Shown: positions 9,594-21,200 of the stretch, piece by piece | Layout: each line of letters starts with the position of its first letter | Numbering within the stretch: the first letter of the stretch is position 1 | From: Aspidapion aeneum | Lineage: Eukaryota > Arthropoda > Insecta > Coleoptera > Brentidae | DNA length: 64,000 bases | Direction of reading: 5' to 3' | NCBI GenBank assembly: GCA_963576565.1 | Contig: OY755046.1 | Span: 68,787,719-68,851,718, forward strand | Position numbers and translations under genes: made by a program | Notes under the pieces: model-generated | What the model was told of the DNA's origin: nothing | Databases searched by the model: none | The model's input: only the letters and a program-made list of their open reading frames with translations

Positions 9594-10960
9594 AAAGTCT
9601 CTACACCAACGTGCCAATAAATGAGTCACTCAGTATCATTAAAAAAAAATTACAAACTGATGATACACTTCACGAGAGAACAACGCTATCGGTGGAGGGG
9701 GTGATGGATCTTTTGGAGCTCTGTCTCCGTAACTCTTACTTTCAAGTGAAAGATAAGTTTTACGCGCAAAATGATGGACTCCCTAATGGGTTCATCTCTT
9801 TCGCCAGTGGTAGCAAACATCTACATGGAGTGGTTCGAGGGCCATGCGATCAACACAGCAAGAGTCAAACCAAAACTATGGCTACGATACATGGATGACA
9901 CATTTATTATATGGCCGGAAAATGATGACGAACTACAAAATTTTCTACACCATTTAAACGGTATTCGACCAACAATCAAGTGCACCATGGAAATTGAAGA
10001 AGATTCGGCCTTACCTTTTTTGGATGTTCTTGTCAAACGATTAGACAGAAACACTCAAACCACTGTATATAGGAAACCTACACACACGGGACAGTACCTA
10101 AATTTTAAGTCTAATCATTCTGTTGCAACAAAACAAGGAGTTATAAGAAGTTTGTATTTGAGCCGTAAATATTTGTAGTAATAATGAAGAATTAACCACA
10201 GAAATTAACAACATTAAAAAGGACTTACAACAGAATGGTTATTCCGAGAAATTAATAAACTCAACGATATTTAAAATTAAAAATAAACTAAATGTACCAA
10301 ATTCTCAAAATAATAATCCGTTAGGTGTTATTAACATTCCATATGTTCAAGGGATTTCAGAAAACATAAGACGAATAGCTAAACACTATAATATAAAAAC
10401 AGTATTTTCTTCGGGAAATACGATAAGAAGTTTTGTAACTAAAACAAAACCAGACAATCCCTCAAATAATAAGGAATGTATTTACCAAATCCCGTGTGAG
10501 TGTGTAAATCATATGTAGGTGAAACGAAACGCCCTCTTCAGGTTAGAGTAAATGAACATCTAAAAAGTACCCAATTAGGGGATATTGAAAAATCCGGTTT
10601 AGCAGATCATGCTTGGTCAAATGATCACAGGATTCAGTGGTCAGAATCTAAAGTTTTACATAAGGAGTCGCATTGGCGAAAACGAAAGTTTATTGAAGCT
10701 GCGTATATAATGCAGAATAAAGAAGTTTTCAGTCAACCAAGCACGGACATACCAAACATATGGAAACCACTCCTTAAGGAAAACAGGCGTCTTAAGATTA
10801 AAAAAGGGGGCGGGCCGTCACACCTGACTGCACACCAAGTAGTATAAGTAGTAGCCTAGAGACTAGATTGTTTAGTTCACACTTGATAACGGTTAGAGAT
10901 ACTTACTAACCGAAACATCGTGTTTAAACAAAAAAAAAATAATAATAAATAAATAAACAC
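9594..10960 (+). mobile_element. Penelope-like element, RT plus GIY-YIG endonuclease, frame-broken
   Basis: Three frames read in order: VESLYTNVPINESL ... FYAQNDGLP (to ~9790); a one-base shift, then GSSLSPVVANIYMEWFE ... LWLRYMDDTFIIWPENDD ... ALPFLDVLV ... YRKPTHTGQYLNF (to ~10175); a shift, then CIYQIPCEC (10467-10499); a deletion, then KSYVGETKRPLQVRVNEH ... WRKRKFIEAAYI to a stop near 10845. YMDD is the RT catalytic box, and the YRKPTHTGQYL motif and SYVGETKR (GIY-YIG family) are hallmarks of Penelope-like elements. The three shifts show that it is inactive. The 3' end is an A-rich run near 10930-10960. It lies in intron 1 of the SSNA1-like gene, same strand. Confidence 0.88.
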
Positions 10961-11705
10961 AATGGAAGTCCGAAATTTTATTTCTAAGGATACATTGGTT
11001 ATACACTCCTTTCGTTTTGAGGTAGTGAGGATATTTTTGATTTTTTAATATGTAACTTAATTTAACAAATGCTGCCCAGGCCAATCTTACTCGTTTCTTG
11101 GTTTCAGCTCTTTGGTTTTCTTTTTGTAATTTAATAATTAGTCCCAGGGATATACAGGGTGTTCGGCACATGAACCGTCAAAATTTTTTGGGATATTGTT
11201 GGGGTCATTTGCTACCTTTTCAACCTTGGAACTTGGGTTCTTAGAGTCACGGCTAAAGAGATATAAATTTTTAATTTTTTTTTCTTAAATTATCCAAAAT
11301 CCCACCTTTAAACCCTCGTAAGCTTTTTATTAATGTCTGGAAAAGCACCATTTTTTTTTAAATTCTGTAATCTTATGCTACTTCAACTATTTTAGATTCT
11401 GATTTGTTAAAATTTATGTACCAAAGGGACATACAAGGTTTTTTATTGAAGAACATTAGTGGTTTTGTATGAAAGAAAGTCAAAAGGGACATACAAGGTT
11501 TTTTTATTAAAGAACATTAGTGATTTTGTGAATGAAAATCAATTTCAAAATTAAAAATTACAAAAAGTATCGACACTTGAACTTTCATATTTCTGTTATT
11601 TTCTATAACTCTCTTAACTTTGGATTCTTGGTAGTAGTAGTAAGAAAATATTATGGATAAAACGCGCCTTTTTTACGCTTAAAGTATAAAAATATTTTTT
11701 ATTTT
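10961..11705. other. Intron 1 remainder, possible ACAGGGTG element
   Basis: Contains ATACAGGGTGTTCGGCAC at about 11152, a start seen in many insect DNA-element families, but no matching inverted end was found. A 60-bp direct duplication with AAAGGGACATACAAGG lies at 11423 and 11483. Nothing else was recognised. Confidence 0.35.
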
Positions 11706-11707
11706 AG

Positions 11708-11925
11708 ATAAACAAAAGTCTAGCTCAAAGAATAAAAGCAAAAAGCAACTATGACAAAACAATCGAGGAAATAGAAACCAATTACGAACAGCTGGTTGAG
11801 GGATCGAGTGTTTTGAAAAAGATTTTGGAAAAACAACAAACACAACTCGATGACTTGATGAACAAAAAAACAGGAACCGAAGATAGTGAAACTACTGATG
11901 CGGTTAAGACCATATATGCTAGAAG
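11708..11925 (+). CDS. SSNA1-like exon 2 (end of coiled coil)
   Basis: 218 bases: INKSLAQRIKAKSNYDKTIE, EIETNYEQLVEGSSVLKKIL, EKQQTQLDDLMNKKTG, then TEDSETTDAVKTIYAR and two bases. It aligns directly with the second half of SSNA1 (N-x-(N/S)LA-(2)-I-x-(S/A)-(R/K)-(5)-TI-x-E-x-E-(3)-L-(3)-S-x-x-L). The acceptor is ATTTTATTTTAG and the donor GTAAGT at 11926. The SSNA1-homologous part ends about 25 residues before the donor. Confidence 0.85.
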
Positions 11926-12027
11926 GTAAGTATTGACTTATACAACAGTAACCCACCTATATTAAATTAATATTATTAATTTCTACATAATTATTTTCAT
12001 TGATTTGGATGGCCTAAAAGTAAATAT

Positions 12028-12035
<8 letters not shown>

Positions 12036-12094
<59 letters not shown>

Positions 12095-13074
12095 TTCACA
12101 ACGTTCTACGTCTTCCGATACCCAAACTCCACTCGTTTCTGTTTGCCCATAATTCATCTAGGCCTCTTATTCTTATTTCACTGTCTATTCCTTCTCTCCA
12201 GCTTCTCCTTGGCCGTCCTCGTTTTCTTCGGCCAGTTGGTTTCCATTGTAGTATTTGTTTAGATAGTCTTTCATCATTCATTCTTTGTACATGTCCGTAC
12301 CACACCAGTTGTTTTGTTCTTATATCATCCACTAAAGTACGTTCACCCATTGTCATAATTTTTCTTATTCTTTGATTTGTAACTCTTTCTCTTTTTGATT
12401 TCCCTGCTGCTCTTCTCCAATAGTCCATCTCCGTAGCGGAAAGCATTTTTTCTGTTCTATCCTTGATTGGCCATACTTCTGAGCTGTATGTAATAATACT
12501 TTTTACAATGGTGTTATATATAAGCTTTTTGTTATGTTTTGATATACTTTGGTCCCAAATTATTCCATTTAATAAAGTTATTGCTTTTCTTCCTTGTACG
12601 TTTCGATCTTTTATAGCTTTGTCTAGTGTTCCGTGAGCTGTAATTTTTAAACCTAAGTATTTATACTCATCACAGGAATGAATTCGCTGCCCAGTATTTA
12701 AGATTACATCCTGTTTCGTTCCACCGATACACATATACTCTGTCTTATTGAGATTAACCTCTAGTCCCCACTTATTGTACTCTTCTATTAGTTTTCCTGT
12801 CATATATTCGAGGTCGTCATAATCCTGAGCCACTACTATTTGATTATCGGCGAAACATAAAGTATACAAGGTGGTTTCGTCCAACAGAATTCCCATGTTT
12901 TGGCATTTTCTCTTCCATACTTTAAGGACATGTTCCAAGTATATCTTGAAGAGCGTAGGCGAGATACAGCAACCTTGTTTAAGACCTTTATTTACTTGAA
13001 AGCCTTTGGTTAGTTTTGCTTTTATTTTAACTTTTGCCTTACTATTGCGGTATAACTCTTTAATGGCCTTAATT
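12036..13074 (-). mobile_element. 5'-truncated non-LTR retrotransposon with (TA)n tail
   Basis: One open frame on the minus strand from ~13072 to 12096: GLKQGCCISPTLFKIYLEHV, LYTLCFADNQIVVAQDYDDL, NLNKTEYMCIGG, ... ELW and a C-terminal GIGRRRTL before the stop. The order is RT domains 4-7 then thumb. The active-site box reads FADN instead of FADD, so the catalytic Asp is lost. A short 3' end leads into an AT repeat (12031-12090). The insertion is flanked by a 13-bp direct repeat AATATTAAATATA at 12023-12035 and 13075-13087. It lies in intron 2, opposite to the host gene; 5' truncation is usual for this retroelement class. Confidence 0.9.
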
Positions 13075-13134
13075 AATATTAAATATAAGAAAATTAAAAT
13101 ATATTTTTTTCGTGAGCAAATTAATTTTTTTTAG

Positions 13135-13826
13135 TCCTCCTATGGCCGGTACGACCACGTCGGATCCAAACGACGACTGCGACTGCCCAAAGAATGTGGC
13201 GTCATCTGCGCTAGCGACCTCTTCCAGCATACAAACCGCGAAAATAAAAAGATCCAACCAGATTTCTCAGGAACAACCTACTAGAGACCTCGGGTGGGAC
13301 TTAAGACATGAATTCTTAATAAGTCAACTGTCGGTACCCACTACTGTTACGTCAACTATCACCAGAGATGAGAGGCGGGGGCCTGAAAAAGAATACTTAA
13401 AAAGCGAACAATCAATGGCCAGTACTGTGACGCCATCTAACACTAAAGATGAAAGGCGGAAGTCTGAAAAAGAAAAGTTGATGAGCGAACAGTCAGTAGT
13501 CACTACTAGAGTGTCCTCTATCATTAAAAATGAAAGACGAGGCTCTGATAAAGACTACTTGAGGAGTGAACAGTCAGTCACTACTGGAGTGCCATCTATC
13601 ATTAAAAATGAAAGACGAGGGTCTGATAAAGACTACTTGAAAAGCGAATCGTCAGTACACACTGGGGCGCCATCAGCAACAAAAAATGATGAGAATGAGT
13701 TCTTAAGAAGTGAAGCATCGGTACCAACTGCAGCGATGTCGTCGATTGATGCTTATACCCGTACCAATGGTTCGAATATTTCGACGACAAAGAAAGGCCG
13801 AAAAAGGTCCAGTGAGGGATCAAAAG
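13135..13826 (+). CDS. SSNA1-like exon 3 (26-27-residue tandem repeats)
   Basis: 692 bases, entered in phase 2 and left in phase 1 (GTATGT donor). It reads SPPMAGTTTSDPNDDCDCPK, a Ser/Thr-rich stretch, then about five repeats of a 26-27-residue unit of the form KNERRGSDKDYLxSExSV, and ends STTKKGRKRSSEGSK. The repeats are hydrophilic and predicted disordered; the Ser, Arg and Lys spacing suggests phosphorylation sites but this is inference. Decayed duplicates of the exon follow in the next intron. The extra length relative to SSNA1 begins here. Confidence 0.75.
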
Positions 13827-13889
13827 GTATGTTTTTTTATAGCAAAAAAAAATAATTTTAATATCTACATTAATTAAAACTACCGGGTG

Positions 13890-14418
13890 AGACGCCAAAA
13901 CCGCGAAAGTTAAAAGAACCAGCCCGATTTCTTAGGAAAAACCCACTGGGGACCAAGGGTGGGCGTCGAGAACTGAATTCTTGAAGAGTGAAACGTCGGT
14001 ACCCAGTAATGTGGCGTCATCTATCATCTATCGGGTCTGAAACAGAATACTTGAAAGCGAACCATCAATGGCCACTACTGTAACGCCATCTAATACCAAA
14101 AATGAAAGACGGGGGTCTTAAAGACTACTTGAGAAACGAAACGTCAATAGCCACTACTGTGCTGCCATCTATTATCAAACATAAAAGACGGGGGCCTGAC
14201 AAAGACTATTTGAGGAGTGAACAGTCAGTAGTCACTACTGGAGTGTCATTTATCATTAAAAATGAAAGACGAGGATCTGATAAAGACTAACTGAAGAGCG
14301 AATCGTCAGTAAACACTACTCGGGCGCCATCAGTAACAAAAGATGATGAGAAAGAGTTCTTAAAAAGTGAAGCATCGGTACCAACTACAGCGATGTCGTC
14401 GATTGATGCTTACCGTAC
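13890..14418 (+). pseudogene. Decayed duplicate of exon 3
   Basis: Starting at ACCGCGAAAGTTAAAAGAAC the sequence follows exon 3 from about 13238 onward (GATTTCT-AGGAA, GAATTCTT, TCGGTACCCA, AATGAAAGACG, AAAGACTACTTGA, GATGTCGTCGATTGATGCTTA). It carries frameshifts and stops (for example TCTTAAAGACTAC and GACTAACTG), so it is not coding. It stops at GCTTACCGTAC, where the 103-bp satellite begins. Confidence 0.85.
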
Positions 14419-15248
14419 ACTACTATTGTGTAGTATCATCTGAAACGCAAGGATATATAAAAAATTTTGAAATCCGAGCAACTTTTTTTTTGTCGAAAAA
14501 ATTAGGATCACCATAGCTTACACTACTATTGTGTAGTATCATCTGAAACGCAAAGATATATAAAAATTTTTGAAATCAGAGCAACTTTTTTTTTATCGAA
14601 AAAATTAGGATCACCATAACTTACACTACTATTGTGTAGTATCATCTGAAACGCAAAGATATATAAAAATTTTTGAAATCGGAGCAACTTTTTTTTTATC
14701 GAAAAAATTAGGATCACAATAACTTACACTACTATTGTGTAGTATCATCTGAAACGCAAAGACATATAAAAAATTTTGAAATCGGAGCAAACTTTTTTTT
14801 TATCGAAAAAATTAAGATCACCATAGCTTACACTACTATTGTGTAGTATCATCTGAAACGCAAAGATATATAAAAATTTTTGAAATCGGAGCAACTTTTT
14901 TTTTTATCGAAAAAATTAAGATCACCATAGCTTACACTACTATTGTGTAGTATCATCTGAAACGCAAAGATATATAAAAAATTTTGAAATCGGAGCAACT
15001 TTTTTTTATCGAAAAAATTAGGATCACCATAGCTTACACTACTATTGTGTAGTATCATCTGAAACGCAAAGATATATAAAAATTTTTGAAATCGGAGCAA
15101 CTTTTTTTTTTATCGAAAAAATTAAGATCACCATAGCTTACACTACTATTGTGTAGTATCATCTGAAACGCAAAGATATATAAAAAATTTTGAAATCGGA
15201 GCAACTTTTTTTTTATCGAAAAAATTAGGATCACCATAGCTTACACTA

Positions 15249-18200
15249 CTATTGTGTAGTATCATCTGAAACGCAAAGATATATAAAAAATTTTGAAATC
15301 GGAGCAACTTTTTTTTTATCGAAAAAATTAGGATCACCATAGCTTACTCTACTATTGTGTAGTATCATCTGAAACGCAAAGATATATAAAAATTTTTGAA
15401 ATCGGAGCAACTTTTTTTTATCGAAAAAATTAGGATCACCATAGCTTACACTACTATTGTGTAGTATCATCTGAAACGCAAAGATATATAAAAATTTTTG
15501 AAATCGGAGCAACTTTCTTTATCGAAAAAATTAGGATCACCATAGCTTACACTACTATTGTGTAGTATCATCTGAAACGCAAAGATATATAAAAAATTTT
15601 GAAATCGGAGCAACTTTTTTTTTATCGAAAAAATTAGGATCGCCATAGCTTACACTACTATTGTGTAGTATCATCTGAAACGCAAAGATATATAAAAACT
15701 TTTGAAATCGGAGCAACTTTTTTTTTATCGAAAAAATTAGGATCACCATAGCTTACACTACTATTGTGTAGTATCATCTGAAACGCAAAGATATATAAAA
15801 ATTTTTGAAATCGGAGCAACTTTTTTTTTATCGAAAACATTAGGATTACCATAGCTTACACTACTATTGTGTAGTATCATCTGAAACGCAAAGATATATA
15901 AAAAATTTTGAAATCGGAGCAACTTTTTTTATCGAAAAAATTAGGATCACCATAGCTTACACTACTATTGTGTAGTATCATCTAAAACGCAAAGATATAT
16001 AAAAAATTTTGAAATCGGAGCAACCTTTTTTTTATGGAAAAAATTAGGATCACCATAGCTTACACTACTATTGTGTAGTATCATCTGAAACGCAAAGATA
16101 TATAAAATTTTTTGAAATCGGAGCAACTTTTTTTTTATCGAAAAAATTAGGATCACCATAGCTTACACTACTATTGTGTAGTATCATCTGAAACGCAAAG
16201 ATATATAAAAAATTTTGAAATCGGAGCAACTTTTTTTTTATCGAAAAAATTAGGATCACCATAGCTTACACTACTATTGTGTAGTATCATCTGAAACGCA
16301 AAGATATATAAAAAATTTTGAAATCGGAGCAACTTTTTTTTTTATCGAAAAAATTAAGATCACCATAGCTTACACTACTATTGTGTAGTATCATCTGAAA
16401 CGCAAAGATATATAAAAAATTTTGAAATCGGAGCAACTTTTTTTTATCGAAAAAATTAGGATCACCATAGCTTACACTACTATTGTGTAGTATCATCTGA
16501 AACGCAAAGATATATAAAAATTTTTGAAATCGGAGCAACTTTTTTTTTATCGAAAAAATTAGGATCACCATAGCTTACACTACTATTGTGTAGTATCATC
16601 TGAAACGCAAAGATATATAAAAATTTTGAAATCGGAGCAACTTTTTTTTTATCGAAAAAATTAGGATCACCATAGCTTACACTACTATTGTGTAGTATCA
16701 TCTGAAACGCAAAGATATATAAAAATTTTTGAAATCGGAGCAACTTTTTTTTATCGAAAAAATTAGGATCGCCATAGCTTACACTACTATTGTGTAGTAT
16801 CATCTGAAACGCAAAGATATATAAAAACTTTTGAAATCGGAGCAACTTTTTTTTTATCGAAAAAATTAAGATCACCATAGCTTACACTACTATTGTGTAG
16901 TATCATCTGAAACGCAAAGATATATAAAAAATTTTGAAATCGGAGCAACTTTTTTTTATCGAAAAAATTAAGATCACCATAGCTTACACTACTATTGTGT
17001 AGTATCATCTGAAACGCAAAGATATATAAAAAATGTTGAAATCGGAGCAACTTTTTTTTATCGAAAAAATTAGGATCACCATAGCTTACACTACTATTGT
17101 GTAGTATCATCTGAAACCCAAAGATATATAAAAACTTTTGAAATCGGAGCAACTTTTTTTTTATCGAAAAAATTAGGATCACCATAGCTTACACTACTAT
17201 TGTGTAGTATCATCTGAAACGCAAAGATATATAAAAAATTTTGAAATCGGAGCAACTTTTTTTATCGAAAAAATTAGGATTACCATAGCTTACACTACTA
17301 TTGTGTAGTATCATCTGAAACGCAAAGATATATAAAAAATTTGAAATCGGAGCAACTTTTTTTTATCGAAAAAATTAGGATCACCATAGCTTACACTACT
17401 ATTGTGTAGTATCATCTAAAACGCAAAGATATATAAAAATTTTTGAAATCGGAGCAACTTTTTTTTTATGGAAAAAATTAGGATCACCATAGCTTACACT
17501 ACTATTGTGTAGTATCATCTGAAACGCAAAGATATATAAAAAATTTTGAAATCGGAGCAACTTTTTTTTTATCGAAAAAATTAGGATCACCATAGCTTAC
17601 ACTACTATTGTGTAGTATCATCTGAAACGCAAAGATATATAAAAAATTTTGAAATTGGAGCAACTTTTTTTTTATCGAAAAAATTAGGATCACCATAGCT
17701 TACACTACTATTGTGTAGTATCATCTGAAACGCAAAGATATATAAAAAATTTTGAAATCGGAGCAACTTTTTTTTTTATCGAAAAAATTAAGATCACCAT
17801 AGCTTACACTACTATTGTGTAGTATCATCTGAAACGCAAAGATATATAAAAAATTTTGAAATCGGAGCAACTTTTTTTTATCGAAAAAATTAGGATCACC
17901 ATAGCTTACACTACTATTGTGTAGTATCATCTAAAACGCAAAGATATATAAAAATTTTTGAAATCGGAGCAACTTTTTTTTTATCGAAAAAATTAGGATC
18001 GCCATAGCTTACACTACTATTGTGTAGTATCATCTGAAACGCAAAGATATATAAAAACTTTTGAAATCGGAGCAACTTTTTTCTTATCGAAAAAATTTGG
18101 ATCACCATAGCTTACACTACTATTGTGTAGTATCATCTGAAACGCAAAGATATATAAAAAATTTTGAAATCGGAGCAACTTTTTTTTTATCGAATAAATT

Positions 18201-19250
18201 AGGATCGCCATAGCTTACACTACTATTGTGTAGTATCATCTGAAACGCAAAGATATATAAAAACTTTTGAAATCGGAGCAATTTCTTTTTTATCGAAAAA
18301 ATTAGGATCACCATAGCTTACACTACTATTGTGTAGTATCATCTGAAACGCAAAGATATATAAAAATTTTTGAAATCGGAGCAACTTTTTTTTTATCGAA
18401 AAAATTAGGATTACCATAGCTTACACTACTATTGTGTAGTATCATCTGAAACGCAAAGATATATAAAAAATTTTGAAATCGGAGCAACTTTTTTTTATCG
18501 AAAAAATTAGGATCACCATAGCTTACACTACTATTGTGTAGTATCATCTAAAACGCAAAGATATATAAAAATTTTTGAAATCGGAGCAACTTTTTTTTTA
18601 TCGAAAAAATTAGGATCGCCATAGCTTACACTACTATTGTGTAGTATCATCTGAAACGCAAAGATATATAAAAACTTTTGAAATCGGAGCAACTTTTTTC
18701 TTATCGAAAAAATTTGGATCACCATAGCTTACACTACTATTGTGTAGTATCATCTGAAACGCAAAGATATATAAAAAATTTTGAAATCGGAGCAACTTTT
18801 TTTTTAACGAATAAATTAGGATCGCCATAGCTTACACTACTATTGTGTAGTATCATCTGAAACGCAAAGATATATAAAAACTTTTGAAATCGGAGCAATT
18901 TCTTTTTTATCGAAAAAATTAGGATCACCATAGCTTACACTACTATTGTGTAGTATCATCTGAAACGCAAAGATATATAAAAATTTTTGAAATCGGAGCA
19001 ACTTTTTTTTTATCGAAAAAATTAGGATTACCATAGCTTACACTACTATTGTGTAGTATCATCTGAAACGCAAAGATATATAAAAAAATTTGAAATCGGA
19101 GCAACTTTTTTTTATCGAAAAAATTAGGATCACCATAGCTTACACTACTATTGTGTAGTATCATATAAAACGCAAAGATATATAAAAATTTTTGAAATCG
19201 GAGCAACTTTTTTTTATGGAAAAAATTAGGATCACCATAGCTTACACTAC
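15249..19250. repeat. Satellite block A (source or copy of 21.2-25.2 kb)
   Basis: About 39 monomers whose private variants recur in order at +5952/5953: the CTGAAACCC variant at 17111 and 23063, TCATATAAAACGC at 19161 and 25114, TTGAAATTGG at 17650 and 23602. The first part (15.25-16.28 kb) also recurs at +5030. A 617-bp (six-monomer) tandem duplication lies inside (about 17914-19147). Confidence 0.85.
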
Positions 19251-21200
19251 TATTGTGTAGTATCATCTGAAACGCAAAGATATATAAAAATTTTTGAAAT
19301 CGGAGCAACTTTTTTTTTATCGAAAAAATAAGGATCACCATAGCTTACACTACTATTGTGTAGTATCATCTGAAACGCAAAGATATATAAAAAATTTTGA
19401 AATCGGAGCAACTTTTTTTTTATCGAAAAAATTAGGATCACCATAACTTACACTACTATTGTGTAGTATCATCTGAAACGCAAAGATATATAAAAAATTT
19501 TGAAATCGGAGCAACTTTTTTTTTATCGAAAAAATTAAGATCACCATAGCTTACACTACTATTGTGTAGTATCATCTGAAACGCAAAGATATATAAAAAT
19601 TTTTGAAATCGGAGCAACTTTTTTTTTTTATCGAAAAAATTAAGATCACCATAGCTTACACTACTATTGTGTAGTATCATCTGAAACGCAAAGATATATA
19701 AAAAATTTTGAAATCGGAGCAACTTTTTTTTATCGAAAAAATTAGGATCACCATAGCTTACACTACTATTGTGTAGTATCATCTGAAACGCAAAGATATA
19801 TAAAAATTTTTGAAATCGGAGCAACTTCTTTTTATCGAAAAAATTAGGATCACCATAGTTTACACTACTATTGTGTAGTATCATCTGAAACGCAAAGATA
19901 TATAAAAAATTTTGAAATCGGAGCAACTTTTTTTTTATCGAAAAAATTAGGATCACCATAGCTTACACTACTATTGTGTAGTATCATCTGAAAAGCAAAG
20001 ATATATAAAAATTTTTGAAATCGGAGCAACTTTTTTTTATCGAAAAAATTAGGATCACCATAGCTTACACTACTATTGTGTAGTATCATCTGAAACGCAA
20101 AGATATATAAAAAATTTTGAAATCCGAGCAACTTTTTTTTTATCGAAAAAATTAGGATCACCATAGCTTACACTACTATTGTGTAGTATCATCTGAAACG
20201 CAAAGATATATAAAAAATTTTGAAATCGGAGCAACTTTTTTTTTATCGAAAAAATTAGGATCACCATAGCTTACACTACTATTGTGTAGTATCATCTGAA
20301 ACGCAAAGATATATAAAAAATTTTGAAATCGGAGCAACTTTTTTTTTATCGAAAAAATTAGGATCACCATAGCTTACTCTACTATTGTGTAGTATCATCT
20401 GAAACGCAAAGATATATAAAAATTTTTGAAATCGGAGCAACTTTTTTTTATCGAAAAAATTAGGATCACCATAGCTTACACTACTATTGTGTAGTATCAT
20501 CTGAAACGCAAAGATATATAAAAATTTTTGAAATCGGAGCAACTTTCTTTATCGAAAAAATTAGGATCACCATAGCTTACACTACTATTGTGTAGTATCA
20601 TCTGAAACGCAAAGATATATAAAAAATTTTGAAATCGGAGCAACTTTTTTTTTATCGAAAAAATTAGGATCGCCATAGCTTACACTACTATTGTGTAGTA
20701 TCATCTGAAACGCAAAGATATATAAAAACTTTTGAAATCGGAGCAACTTTTTTTTTATCGAAAAAATTAGGATCACCATAGCTTACACTACTATTGTGTA
20801 GTATCATCTGAAACGCAAAGATATATAAAAATTTTTGAAATCGGAGCAACTTTTTTTTTATCGAAAACATTAGGATTACCATAGCTTACACTACTATTGT
20901 GTAGAATCATCTGAAACGCAAAGATATATAAAAAATTTTGAAATCGGAGCAACTTTTTTTATCGAAAAAATTAGGATCACCATAGCTTACACTACTATTG
21001 TGTAGTATCATCTGAAACGCAAAGATATATAAAAAATTTTGAAATCGGAGCAACCTTTTTTTTATGGAAAAAATTAGGATCACCATAGCTTACACTACTA
21101 TTGTGTAGTATCATCTGAAACGCAAAGATATATAAAATTTTTTGAAATCGGAGCAACTTTTTTTTTATCGAAAAAATTAGGATCACCATAGCTTACACTA

